Below are positions 16,043 through 24,963 of a stretch of DNA of 64,000 nt, piece after piece (the first letter of the stretch is position 1; each line of letters opens with the position of its first letter). The DNA is from an uncultured Kocuria sp. (GTDB taxonomy: Bacteria; Actinomycetota; Actinomycetes; Actinomycetales; Micrococcaceae), in assembly GCF_947500125.1 (NCBI RefSeq), contig NZ_CANMRA010000002.1, positions 62,001 through 126,000 of the forward strand. The letters run 5' to 3'. Below the pieces are notes generated by a model that saw only the letters and a program-made list of their open reading frames with translations, was not told where the DNA came from and ran no database searches. Both the position numbers and the translations under genes were made by a program.

Positions 16043-17275
16043 ATGAGCAGGCACGCGCAGCACCCGGTCCGCAGCGTCGACGAGCACCGCCGTGCGGTCA
16101 CGGACGCCCTGCGCGGCCTCCGGCCCCGGACGGAGAGCGTCCCCCTGGAGTCCGCGCCGGGCCGGGTCCTGGCCGCGGACCTCGTGGCGGCCCTGAGCCT
16201 GCAGCCCTTCGACAACTCGCAGATGGACGGTTTCGCGATCCGTGCCGCCGACAGCCGGGCGGCGCCGGGGGAGGACGGGCGCACGCCGTTCGTCGTCGTC
16301 GCCCCCGTGCCCGCCGGCCACGTCCCCGGCCCGCTGGCTCCCGGGGAGGCGGCCCCCGTCATGACCGGAGCGCCGATGCCGCCCGGTGCGGACGCGGTGG
16401 TGCCCGTCGAGGAGTCGCTGCCGGGAAGCTTCCCGGCGGCGGGGACGCTCCTGCGGCTCCCGGCGGGCCAGCCGGCCGGGCGGTTCGTCCGGCGGGCGGG
16501 GGAGGACGTGGCCGCGGGGGACACGGCGCTGGTCGCGGGGCAGCGGCTCACGCCCGCCCGGATCGGTCTCGCCGCCGCCCTGGGGTGCGCGGAACTGACC
16601 GTGCGCGCCCGCCCCCGGGCCGTGCTCTACACGACGGGCGACGAGGTCGTGACGCCCGGCGCCGTGCGCGGCCCCGCCCAGATCTTCGACGCGAACGCGG
16701 CGATCCTGCGCGCCCAGCTGGCCGAGGCGGGCGTGGAGGTGATCGGCGCCCACCTGGTCCCCGACGACGCCGACGCCTTCGCGGCACGCCTGGCCGAGGA
16801 CACGGCGCGGCGGCCCGACTTCTTCGTCTCCTCCGGCGGGGTCAGCGAGGGCGCCTACGAGGTGGTGCGGCAGGTGCTGGAGCCCCACGGCGAGTTCGGG
16901 CACGTCGCGATGCAGCCCGGCGGGCCCCAGGGTCTCGCGGCACCCGGCGGCGTGCCCTTCGTCTGCCTGCCGGGCAACCCGGTCAGCACCCTCGTGTCCT
17001 TCGAGATGTTCCTCCGCCCCGCCCTGACCGAGGCCGTGGGGGCCCCGGCGCCGCGGGCCCGCGCCACGGGGCCCCTCGCGGAGGCCGTCCGGCCGCTGCC
17101 CGGCCGGACGCAGGTGCGCCGGGCGGTCTGGGACGGCGCCACGGTGCGGATGGCGGGCGGGCCGGGCTCCCACCTGCTGGCCGCGGCCGCCCGGGCCAAC
17201 GCCCTCGCGCTCGTGCCGGCGGGCGGGGCGGAGCTGCCGGCGGGGACCCTGGTGAAGCTGCTGCTGCTGGAGTGA
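16043..17275 (+). CDS. moeA: Molybdopterin molybdenumtransferase (MoeA), second copy
   Basis: This 410-residue protein is a second MoeA, of the usual length. Signatures include FDNSQMDGFAIRA, VMTGAPMPPGADAVVPVEE, RARPRAVLYTTGDEVVTPG, FFVSSGGVSEGAYEVV and VCLPGNPVSTLVSFEMF. It differs strongly from the copy at 11861-13228, so it is not a recent duplication. It has its own leaderless-type promoter and stands alone. Two or more MoeA proteins are common in Actinobacteria and may serve different molybdoenzymes; which copy feeds NarG cannot be told from sequence. Confidence 0.92.
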   Translation: MSRHAQHPVRSVDEHRRAVTDALRGLRPRTESVPLESAPGRVLAADLVAALSLQPFDNSQMDGFAIRAADSRAAPGEDGRTPFVVVAPVPAGHVPGPLAPGEAAPVMTGAPMPPGADAVVPVEESLPGSFPAAGTLLRLPAGQPAGRFVRRAGEDVAAGDTALVAGQRLTPARIGLAAALGCAELTVRARPRAVLYTTGDEVVTPGAVRGPAQIFDANAAILRAQLAEAGVEVIGAHLVPDDADAFAARLAEDTARRPDFFVSSGGVSEGAYEVVRQVLEPHGEFGHVAMQPGGPQGLAAPGGVPFVCLPGNPVSTLVSFEMFLRPALTEAVGAPAPRARATGPLAEAVRPLPGRTQVRRAVWDGATVRMAGGPGSHLLAAAARANALALVPAGGAELPAGTLVKLLLLE

Positions 17276-17405
17276 GCCGCCCGCGCGAGCGACCTGCGGC
17301 AGGACGGGACGGCTCCGGCCGGGCCCGGGGGCGCCGCGGCGGTGTCGCCGCCGCTCGTTAGACTGGTCCGCGCCCCGACCGGACGATCGCACAGAACAGG
17401 TCCCC

Positions 17406-17792
17406 ATGACGTCCCTGCTCGCCCCGCTGCTCCTCGCCGCCACCGCCGTGATCCAGGCGCTCGGCCGCTACGAGTACCACCAGAACGGCATCACCGTGGT
17501 GGGCCAGATGCTCTTCCCCATCTTCTTCGCCGTCCTGGCGGTCTTCCTCGCCCGCCGCGGCGAGCGGGGCTCCTTCGGCACCGCGCACCTCGGGCTGCTC
17601 GTGGTCGGCGCCGTCCTGTTCGTGCTCACCCTGGTCGGCTGGAACGGCACCGTCCCCCAGCTCTACCCCTCCGTGTGGATCTACTACGCGGCGTTCGCGC
17701 TGCTCGCGGTCCAGGCCGCGCTGCGCATCGCGGGGACCCCGGGACGCCGGCGCGGGGACGCCCCGGCCGAGGACCCCGCCGCGCGGGACTGA
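17406..17792 (+). CDS. Small four-helix membrane protein of unknown function
   Basis: The 128-residue protein has four predicted transmembrane helices (about residues 2-18, 30-50, 60-80 and 90-108) and a charged, disordered C-terminal tail (GRRRGDAPAEDPAARD). I recognise no family. A TAGACT hexamer at 17358-17363 is a plausible -10, giving a leader of roughly 40 nt. The gene converges on the alpha/beta hydrolase gene, with only 4 bp between the stops. Base composition and the run of hydrophobic codons support real coding; the function is open. Confidence 0.65.
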   Translation: MTSLLAPLLLAATAVIQALGRYEYHQNGITVVGQMLFPIFFAVLAVFLARRGERGSFGTAHLGLLVVGAVLFVLTLVGWNGTVPQLYPSVWIYYAAFALLAVQAALRIAGTPGRRRGDAPAEDPAARD

Positions 17793-17796
17793 GCCG

Positions 17797-18666
17797 CTAC
17801 AGGGCGGTCTCGGCCCCGCCGACGCGTTCCAGCACCAGTTCCGCCAGCTCCCCGGCCCGGGTCTCCGGCAGCCAGTGGCCGGCGTCCAGCTCCACGAACC
17901 GGTAGGGTCCCCGGACCTGCTCGGCCGTCAGCTCCGCGGCCCGCCGGCCCAGGGCGGGGTCCCGGCTGCCCCACACGTACGTGGTCGGGACGTCGACCGG
18001 CGCGCTGCGCAGCCGGGACAGCGGCAGGGCGCGGTACCAGTTCAGGGCCCCGGTGAGCGCGCCCGGCTCCCGCATCCGGGCCGCGTAGCGGGCGGCCTCC
18101 GCCGCGGGCAGACCGGAACGGCGCAGCAGGTCCTCGAGGCGCGGGCCGAGCAGCGCCTCCGGGAGCCGGGGCAGCTGGAAGGCCCCGACGTAGGTCGAGC
18201 GCAGCGCCTGCGACGAGCGCGTCAAGGAGCGTGCCAGGGCCCGCGGGTGCGGGACCGAGGCCACCGTCAGGGAGGCGACCCGCTCCGGGCGGTGGCCCGC
18301 GAGGGCCCACGCCACGATCCCGCCCCAGTCGTGGCCGACGACGTGCGCCCGCTCCGGTCCGGCGGCGTCCAGCACCGCCACGGCGTCCTGGACGAGCAGC
18401 TCGAGCCGGTAGGCGCGGCGCCCCCGGGGCCGCGCCCCGGGGGCCAAGCCCCGCTGATCGGGCACGAGCGTGCGCAGCCCCGCGCGCCGCAGCACGGGCG
18501 CGACCCCGGACCAGCACGTGCCGTCCTGCGGGAAGCCGTGCAGCAGCAGCACGGGCTCCCCGTCCGGGGGCCCGTCGTCGCGCACGTCGAGGCGCACATC
18601 GGGGCGCACGTCGGGGTGCACGCCGGGTCGGAGGTCGCCAGGAGTGCGGAGGGTCGGTCGGTCCAT
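17797..18666 (-). CDS. Alpha/beta hydrolase (epoxide hydrolase or haloalkane dehalogenase-like)
   Basis: The 289-residue protein has the alpha/beta hydrolase layout: LLLHGFPQDG (oxyanion loop), GHDWGG with Asp as nucleophile near residue 113, and a C-terminal DAGHWLPE supplying the catalytic His. An Asp nucleophile within GHDWGG is the mark of the epoxide hydrolase and dehalogenase branch. The N-terminus holds a short repeat (HPDVRPDVRLDVR), mirrored by 12-bp repeats in the DNA near 18590-18625, so the true start could be slightly downstream. TAGCCT ends 6 nt before the ATG, suggesting a leaderless transcript. Confidence 0.82.
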   Translation of the reverse strand: MDRPTLRTPGDLRPGVHPDVRPDVRLDVRDDGPPDGEPVLLLHGFPQDGTCWSGVAPVLRRAGLRTLVPDQRGLAPGARPRGRRAYRLELLVQDAVAVLDAAGPERAHVVGHDWGGIVAWALAGHRPERVASLTVASVPHPRALARSLTRSSQALRSTYVGAFQLPRLPEALLGPRLEDLLRRSGLPAAEAARYAARMREPGALTGALNWYRALPLSRLRSAPVDVPTTYVWGSRDPALGRRAAELTAEQVRGPYRFVELDAGHWLPETRAGELAELVLERVGGAETAL

Positions 18667-18672
18667 CCGGCC

Positions 18673-18678
18673 AGGCTA
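18673..18678 (-). promoter_or_regulatory. Candidate leaderless -10 (TAGCCT) of the hydrolase gene
   Basis: On the minus strand TAGCCT ends 6 nt before the ATG at 18666, the same arrangement as at 8368-8373. Confidence 0.45.
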
Positions 18679-18719
18679 GCCCCGGCCGGCGCCCGTCCGC
18701 GCGACGGCCGGGGCTCGGT

Positions 18720-18875
18720 CATCCCCTTTCCGCCGAGAAAAACAAGGGTGCCGGAATTCTTGACGGAAAATGAATTCTGAACTTGATGCGTCATGAATTC
18801 TTTTTCACCGAATCGCCGTTTATTGGTCCACAAGAAAATCCTAATTCAGAATGCTGAATTCGATAGGTTGGCACC
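18720..18875 (+). promoter_or_regulatory. AT-rich control region of the nar operon
   Basis: This region is far richer in A and T than its surroundings. GAATTC occurs four times (18754, 18772, 18795, 18856). AATTCAG (18843-18849) and CTGAATT (18854-18860) form a perfect 7-bp inverted repeat with a 4-nt spacer. It lies directly before TAGGTT (18864-18869), a likely -10 that ends 6 nt before the narG ATG. The palindrome would cover the -35 to -10 interval, the expected place for a repressor of an anaerobic operon. A TTGACG at 18760 could be the -35 of a second, upstream promoter. No Shine-Dalgarno site precedes narG. Confidence 0.6.
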
Positions 18876-21800
18876 ATGGTTGCCAGCTCCGTTCCGCCGG
18901 GCACCGATGGCCCCGCGTCCAACGCCCTGCTCAAGCTCGGGAAGTTCTTCACCCGCTGGGAGGAGTCGCCGGACGGCCGCGCCGTCTACCGCGAGGGCGG
19001 GCGGGCCGGGGACGCCTTCTACCGGAACCGGTGGAGCCACGACAAGGTGGTCCGCTCCACGCACGGGGTGAACTGCACGGGCTCGTGCTCGTGGAAGGTC
19101 TACGTCAAGGACGGGATCATCACCTGGGAGGCGCAGGAGACCGACTACCCCTCGGTGGGTCCCGACCGCCCGGAGTACGAGCCCCGCGGCTGCCCCCGCG
19201 GCGCGGCCTTCTCCTGGTACACCTACTCGCCGACCCGGGTCCGCTACCCGTACGTCCGCGGGGTGCTGCTGGAGATGTACCGCGAGGCCAAGGAGCAGGT
19301 GGGCGGGGACCCCGTGCTCGCCTGGCAGGCGGTCGTGGGCGACCCGGAGAAGCGCCGGGCCTTCCAGCAGGCCCGCGGCAAGGGCGGGCTGGTGCGCTCG
19401 AGCTGGCAGGAGGCCCTCGAGATGACCGCCGCCGCCCACGTGCACACCGTGAAGACCTACGGGCCCGACCGGTGCACCGGGTTCTCCCCGATCCCGGCGA
19501 TGTCCATGGTCTCCCACGCCGCGGGGGCCCGGTTCATCAACCTCATCGGCGGCGTGATGAACAGCTTCTACGACTGGTACGCGGACCTCCCCGTGGCCAG
19601 CCCCCAGGTCTTCGGCGACCAGACGGACGTCCCGGAGTCCGGCGACTGGTGGGACGCGACCTACCTCATGATGTGGGGCTCCAACGTCCCGGTCACGCGC
19701 ACCCCGGACGCGCACTGGATGGTCGAGGCCCGCTACCGCGGCACGAAGGTCGTCTCCGTGAGCCCCGACTACGCGGACAACACCAAGTTCGCCGACGAGT
19801 GGCTGCCGGCCCAGGCCGGCACGGACGCCGCCCTGGCGATGGCGATGGGCCACGTGATCCTGCGGGAGAACTTCGTGGCGCGGCGGGTGCCGTTCTTCGA
19901 GGACTACGTCCTGCAGTACACGGACCTGCCCATGCTCGTCACCCTCGACGAACGTGAGGACGGCACCGTGGTGCCCGGCAAGTTCGTCACCGCCGCGGAC
20001 CTGGGCGGGGGCGAGGCCAAGGCCTCCGACGCGGCGTTCAAGACCGTGCTGATCGACCGCGACGCCGGCACGCCGGTGGTCCCCCACGGGTCCATGGGCT
20101 TCCGCTACAACGACCAGGACGAGGGGAAGTGGAACCTCGACCTGCAGGGCGTGCGCCCGGCGCTCTCGCTCGCGGACGCCTCCTCCTACCAAGGTTCCGT
20201 GAGCGCGGTGCACCTCCCCGCCTTCACCGACGCCACGGGGGAGGGCTCGGTGCTGCGCCGCGGTGTTCCCGTCACCGAGGTCGCCGGGCGGAAGGTCACC
20301 ACGGTCTTCGACCTGATGCTCGCCCAGTACGGTGTGGGCCGCGAGGGCCTGCCGGGGGACTGGGCGGCCGGGCTCGACGACGTCGCGACCCCCTACACCC
20401 CGGCGTGGCAGGAGGAGATCACCTCGGTCCCGGCCCAGGCCGTGATCCGCACCGCCCGCGAGTTCGCGGCCAACGCGGAGAAGTCCGGCGGCCGGTCGAT
20501 GATCATCCTGGGCGCCGGCATCTGCCAGTGGTACCACGGGGACGTCACGTACCGGGCGATCCTCGCGATGCTCATGCTGTGCGGGTGCCAGGGCCGCAAC
20601 GGCGGCGGGTGGGCGCACTACGTGGGCCAGGAGAAGGCCCGCCCCATCACGGGCTGGGCCGCGATGGCCGCCGCCACCGACTGGACCCGCCCGCCCCGGT
20701 TCATGATCGGCACCGCGTTCTGGTACATGCACACCGACCAGTGGCGCTCCGACGGCTACTCGTCCGACTCCCTCCAGTCGCCCCTGGCGGAGGGCCACCT
20801 GAAGGGCATGCACACCGCGGACGTGATCGCGAAGTCCACCCGGATGGGCTGGATGCCGTTCTACCCGCAGTTCGACCGCAACTCCCTCGACGTCGCGGAC
20901 CTCGCCGCCGAGGGCGTGGCCCGGGGGGAGGCCCCCGCCGAGGCGCAGTGGGTCGCGGACCGGCTGAAGTCGGAGGAGCTGCGCTTCGCCGTCGAGGACG
21001 TCGACGCCCCCGAGAACTGGGCCCGCACCCTGGTGCTGTGGCGCTCCAACCTGCTGGGGTCCTCCGCGAAGGGCGAGGAGTACTTCCTCCGGCACCTCCT
21101 CGGCACCCACCACAACGTCATGGGCCAGGACCACTCCGCGTCCCGGCCGAAGGACGTGGCCTGGCACGAGGAGGCGCCCGAGGGCAAGCTCGACCTGCTG
21201 GTCTCCGCGGACTTCCGGATGACGAGCTCCACCCTGCTCTCCGACGTCGTCCTCCCCGCCGCCACCTGGTACGAGAAGTACGACCTGTCCTCCACGGACA
21301 TGCACCCGTACGTGCACGCGTTCACCCCGGCGATCAACCCGCCGTGGGAGGCCAAGACCGACTACGAGCTGTTCCGGCTGCTCTCCGAGGAGTTCTCCCG
21401 GCAGGCGCGGACCCACCTGGGGGTGCGCAAGGACCTCGTGGCCACCGCGCTGACCCACGACACCCCCGGGGAGATCGCCCAGCCCGGCGGGCACGCGCCC
21501 GACTGGAAGCACACCGACCTGCCGGCCGTGCCGGGCAGGAACCTGCCGAACCTCAAGGTCGTGGAGCGGGACTACACCGCGATCGGGGACAAGTTCTCGG
21601 CGGTGGGGCCCCTGGCCGAGCAGCTGGGCTTCACCACGAAGCACATCACCTACGACGTCTCCCGCCAGGTGGACCAGCTGGCCCGCCTGCACGGGGTCTT
21701 CGACTCCGGGGCCGCCGCGGGCCGCCCGGCCGTGGACACCGACGCGCGGATGGCGGAGGCGATCCTGCTCTTCTCGGGCACCACGAACGGGGAGCTCGCC

Positions 21801-22601
21801 GTGCAGGGCTTCGAGACCCTCGAGAAGCGCACCGGGGTGGAGCTCGCGGACCTCGCCCGCGGCTCCGAGGAGAAGCGGATCAGCTTCGCCGACACCCAGG
21901 CCGCCCCGGTCCCGGTGATCACGTCCCCCGAGTGGTCCGGCTCGGAGACCGGCGGGCGGCGCTACGCCCCGTTCACGGTCAACATCGAACGGCTCAAGCC
22001 CTTCCACACCCTCACCGGGCGGATGCACTTCTTCCTGGACCACGACTGGATGAAGGACATGGGCGAGACCCTGCCCATCTACCGCCCGCCCCTGGACATG
22101 CACCGGCTCTTCGGCGAGCCGCAGCTCGGGGAACGGGGGGAGCTGTCCGTCGCCGTGCGGTACCTGACCCCCCACAACAAGTGGTCGATCCACTCGGAGT
22201 ACCAGGACAACCTGTTCATGCTCTCCCTCTCCCGCGGGGGCACCACGGTGTGGATGAGCCCCCAGGACGCCGCGCTGATCGAGGTCTCCGACAACCAGTG
22301 GGTCGAGTGCGTCAACACCAACGGCGTCTACGTGGGCCGGGCCATCGTCAGCCACCGCATGCCGGCCGGCGTGGTCTACGTCCACCACGCCCAGGAGCGC
22401 ACCATCGACGTGCCGAAGTCCGAGGCGACCGGTCGCCGCGGCGGGATCCACAACTCGGTCACGCGCATCCTCGTCAAACCCACCCACATGATCGGCGGCT
22501 ACGCGCAGCTGTCCTGGGCCTTCAACTACCTCGGGCCCACCGGCAACCAGCGCGACATCGTCTCCGTGGTCCGCAAGCGCTCCCAGGAGGTCCAGTACTG
22601 A
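18876..22601 (+). CDS. narG: Respiratory nitrate reductase alpha subunit (NarG)
   Basis: NarG is the catalytic bis-MGD molybdenum subunit that reduces nitrate to nitrite on the cytoplasmic face of the membrane. The 1241-residue length is normal. The FS0 iron-sulfur ligands are visible as H63, C67, C71 and C106 (STHGVNCTGSCSW, then RGCPRG). The TDVPESGDWWDATY segment carries the conserved Asp region used as Mo ligand in this family, followed by WGSNVPVTRTPDAHW. No twin-arginine signal is present at the N-terminus. Its stop overlaps the narH start (TGATG). Expression is probably set by the AT-rich region upstream. Confidence 0.97.
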   Translation: MVASSVPPGTDGPASNALLKLGKFFTRWEESPDGRAVYREGGRAGDAFYRNRWSHDKVVRSTHGVNCTGSCSWKVYVKDGIITWEAQETDYPSVGPDRPEYEPRGCPRGAAFSWYTYSPTRVRYPYVRGVLLEMYREAKEQVGGDPVLAWQAVVGDPEKRRAFQQARGKGGLVRSSWQEALEMTAAAHVHTVKTYGPDRCTGFSPIPAMSMVSHAAGARFINLIGGVMNSFYDWYADLPVASPQVFGDQTDVPESGDWWDATYLMMWGSNVPVTRTPDAHWMVEARYRGTKVVSVSPDYADNTKFADEWLPAQAGTDAALAMAMGHVILRENFVARRVPFFEDYVLQYTDLPMLVTLDEREDGTVVPGKFVTAADLGGGEAKASDAAFKTVLIDRDAGTPVVPHGSMGFRYNDQDEGKWNLDLQGVRPALSLADASSYQGSVSAVHLPAFTDATGEGSVLRRGVPVTEVAGRKVTTVFDLMLAQYGVGREGLPGDWAAGLDDVATPYTPAWQEEITSVPAQAVIRTAREFAANAEKSGGRSMIILGAGICQWYHGDVTYRAILAMLMLCGCQGRNGGGWAHYVGQEKARPITGWAAMAAATDWTRPPRFMIGTAFWYMHTDQWRSDGYSSDSLQSPLAEGHLKGMHTADVIAKSTRMGWMPFYPQFDRNSLDVADLAAEGVARGEAPAEAQWVADRLKSEELRFAVEDVDAPENWARTLVLWRSNLLGSSAKGEEYFLRHLLGTHHNVMGQDHSASRPKDVAWHEEAPEGKLDLLVSADFRMTSSTLLSDVVLPAATWYEKYDLSSTDMHPYVHAFTPAINPPWEAKTDYELFRLLSEEFSRQARTHLGVRKDLVATALTHDTPGEIAQPGGHAPDWKHTDLPAVPGRNLPNLKVVERDYTAIGDKFSAVGPLAEQLGFTTKHITYDVSRQVDQLARLHGVFDSGAAAGRPAVDTDARMAEAILLFSGTTNGELAVQGFETLEKRTGVELADLARGSEEKRISFADTQAAPVPVITSPEWSGSETGGRRYAPFTVNIERLKPFHTLTGRMHFFLDHDWMKDMGETLPIYRPPLDMHRLFGEPQLGERGELSVAVRYLTPHNKWSIHSEYQDNLFMLSLSRGGTTVWMSPQDAALIEVSDNQWVECVNTNGVYVGRAIVSHRMPAGVVYVHHAQERTIDVPKSEATGRRGGIHNSVTRILVKPTHMIGGYAQLSWAFNYLGPTGNQRDIVSVVRKRSQEVQY

Positions 22602-24274
22602 TGCGAGTCATGGCCCAGGTCGCCATGGTGATGGCGCTCGACAAGTGCATCGGGTGCCACACCTGTTCGGTGACGTGCAAGCAGGCGTGGACGAACCGCG
22701 CCGGCACGGAGTACGTGTGGTTCAACAACGTGGAGACCCGTCCCGGGCAGGGCTATCCCCGCCGGTACGAGGACCAGGAGAAGTGGAAGGGCGGCTGGGA
22801 GCTCAACCGCCGCGGCAACCTCAAGCTCAGGTCGGGCGGGCGCTGGGCGAAGCTCGCGGGACTGTTCGCCAGCCCCGTCCAGCCGGAGCTCAACGACTAC
22901 TACGAGCCGTGGACCTACGACTACGAGACCCTGACCAACGCGCCCGCCGGCACCGACTTCCCCGTGGCCCGCCCCAAGTCCCTGATCACGGGGGAGGACA
23001 CCAAGATCGAGTGGTCCGCCAACTGGGACGACAACCTCGGCGGCGTCACCGAGGCCGGCCACCTGGACCCGATCGTGGAGAAGGTGCGCCGCGAGTCCGA
23101 GGACCGGATCACGTTCGAGTTCGAGCAGACGTTCGCGTTCTACCTCCCGCGCATCTGCGAGCACTGCCTGAACCCCTCCTGCATGGCCTCCTGCCCCTCC
23201 GGCGCGATCTACAAGCGCACCGAGGACGGGATCGTGCTGGTGGACCAGGACCGCTGCCGCGGCTGGCGGCAGTGCGTCACCGGCTGCCCGTACAAGAAGA
23301 TGTACTACAACCACAAGTCCGGCAAGGCCGAGAAGTGCACGTTCTGCTATCCCCGGATCGAGGTGGGCATCCCCACGGTCTGCGCGGAGACGTGCGTGGG
23401 CCGGCTGCGCTACATCGGCATCTTCCTCTACGACGCCGACCGGGTCACCGAGGCCGCCGCGACCCCGGACGAGCGGGACCTCTACGAGGCCCAGCTGGAC
23501 CTCATGCTCGACCCGCACGACCCGGAGGTGGTCGCCGCGGCGCGCGCCGAGGGCATCCCCGAGGACTGGCTCGACGCCGCGCGCAGGTCCCCGGTCTACA
23601 CCCTGGCCAAGGAGCTGCGGGTGGCGCTGCCGCTGCACCCGGAGTACCGGACGATGCCCATGGTCTGGTACGTCCCGCCGCTGTCCCCGGTCGTGGACCT
23701 GCTCAAGGACCAGGGGCACGACGGCGAGGACGCGGGCAATCTGTTCGGCGCCATCGAGTCGCTGCGCATCCCGGTCGAGTACCTCGCCGAGCTGTTCACG
23801 GCGGGGGACACGCAGATCGTCACGGACGTGCTGCGCAAGCTCGCGGCCATGCGCTCCTACATGCGGGACATCGCCCTCGGGGACCCCCCGGACGAGTCGA
23901 TCGCCGAGGGCGTCGGGATGACCGGGTCCGAGATCCAGAAGATGTACCGGCTCATGGCCATCGCCAAGTACGACGAGCGCTACGTCATCCCCTCCGCCCA
24001 CCTGGAGGACGCGCACAACCTCGAGGAGATCGGCTGCTCCCTCGACGTGGACGGCGGGCCCGGAATGGGCCAGACCGGCGTGTTCGGCGAGGCGTCAGGC
24101 CGCCCCACGCCCGTGGCCGTGGAGAACTTCAACGCCCTGCAGGCGCGGCAGACCGGCGAGTCCGCCACCGGGGAGCAGCAGATGGCCGGCCGAGTGAACC
24201 TGCTCAACTGGGACGGCAGAGGAGCGCCCGCGGGGCTGTTCCCGCCGCGCTCCGAGGACGGGGACCGGCCGTGA
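22601..24274 (+). CDS. narH: Respiratory nitrate reductase beta subunit (NarH)
   Basis: NarH carries four iron-sulfur clusters that pass electrons from NarI to NarG. The 557-residue protein has four Cys groups: C16-C19-C22-C26 (DKCIGCHTCSVTC), CEHCLNPSCMASCPSG, RCRGWRQCVTGCPYKK and KCTFCYPRIEVG with VCAETCVGR. The Trp in GWRQC replaces one Cys and is the hallmark of the [3Fe-4S] cluster of NarH. The ATG at 22601 overlaps the narG stop, and the gene ends in a GTGA overlap with narJ. Confidence 0.97.
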   Translation: MRVMAQVAMVMALDKCIGCHTCSVTCKQAWTNRAGTEYVWFNNVETRPGQGYPRRYEDQEKWKGGWELNRRGNLKLRSGGRWAKLAGLFASPVQPELNDYYEPWTYDYETLTNAPAGTDFPVARPKSLITGEDTKIEWSANWDDNLGGVTEAGHLDPIVEKVRRESEDRITFEFEQTFAFYLPRICEHCLNPSCMASCPSGAIYKRTEDGIVLVDQDRCRGWRQCVTGCPYKKMYYNHKSGKAEKCTFCYPRIEVGIPTVCAETCVGRLRYIGIFLYDADRVTEAAATPDERDLYEAQLDLMLDPHDPEVVAAARAEGIPEDWLDAARRSPVYTLAKELRVALPLHPEYRTMPMVWYVPPLSPVVDLLKDQGHDGEDAGNLFGAIESLRIPVEYLAELFTAGDTQIVTDVLRKLAAMRSYMRDIALGDPPDESIAEGVGMTGSEIQKMYRLMAIAKYDERYVIPSAHLEDAHNLEEIGCSLDVDGGPGMGQTGVFGEASGRPTPVAVENFNALQARQTGESATGEQQMAGRVNLLNWDGRGAPAGLFPPRSEDGDRP

Positions 24275-24963
24275 GCCTGCTGGAGAGGCTGCTGGGCAAG
24301 GCCGGCAAGGGCACTCTCGACCCCGGGGCCTGCACGGACCGGCACCCGCGGCGCAGCGCGGTGGCCCGGCAGGCCGCCGCCGTGCTGCTGGGCTATCCCG
24401 ACCGCGAGCTGCTGGCGATGCTGCCCGTCCTGCGGGAGGCCCTCGAGGAGGTGGGCGCGCCCGTGCCCGAGGACCTCCTCGACTGGCTGCGCGCCCGCCC
24501 GCTCGACGCGGTGCAGGCCGACTACGTCCAGGAGTTCGACCTCTCCCGGCGGCACAGCCTGCACCTGACCTACTGGACCGACGGGGACACCCGGCGGCGG
24601 GGCGAGGCGCTCGCCGCGTTCAAGGAGGTCTACCGGTCCCACGGCGCACAGCTGGACGAGACCGAGCTGCCGGACTACCTGCCGCTCGTGCTCGAGTTCG
24701 CGGCGACGGTCTCCCCGGAGGACGGCTACGAGCTGCTCCAGCGCTATCGGCCGTCCCTCGAGCTGCTGCGGCTGGCGCTGCGCGACGACGGCCTGCCGTA
24801 CCACGGCGTCGTCGCCCTCGTGTGCTCCACCCTGCCCGGGGTCTCCCCGGAGGACCGGGACGCCGCCCTGCGGATGGCCGGCTACGGTCCGCCCACGGAG
24901 TCCGTGGGCCTCGACCCGTACGATCCCCGGCTGCTGCCCGTCACCGAAAGGAACAGCGCATGA
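24271..24963 (+). CDS. narJ: Nitrate reductase assembly chaperone (NarJ)
   Basis: NarJ is the dedicated chaperone that binds apo-NarG during Moco insertion and membrane docking. The 230-residue protein is helical, with AAVLLGYPDRELLAMLP near the N-terminus and the family motif YVQEFDLSRRHSLHLTYW at about residues 84-101. ELPDYLPLVLEFAA follows at about residue 130, also typical of NarJ/TorD-like proteins. The GTG at 24271 overlaps the narH stop, and the stop overlaps the narI ATG, so all four genes are translationally coupled. Confidence 0.93.
   Translation: MSLLERLLGKAGKGTLDPGACTDRHPRRSAVARQAAAVLLGYPDRELLAMLPVLREALEEVGAPVPEDLLDWLRARPLDAVQADYVQEFDLSRRHSLHLTYWTDGDTRRRGEALAAFKEVYRSHGAQLDETELPDYLPLVLEFAATVSPEDGYELLQRYRPSLELLRLALRDDGLPYHGVVALVCSTLPGVSPEDRDAALRMAGYGPPTESVGLDPYDPRLLPVTERNSA

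Noticed and set aside
18783-18793. FNR or CRP-like site TTGATGCGTCA before narG
   Set aside because: It has TGA-N4-TCA symmetry, but not the TTGAT-N4-ATCAA of FNR or the longer CRP spacing, and it lies well upstream of the likely start.
18846-22487. 1213-residue open frame on the minus strand across narG
   Set aside because: Same antisense artefact; narG on the plus strand has all cluster and active-site motifs.
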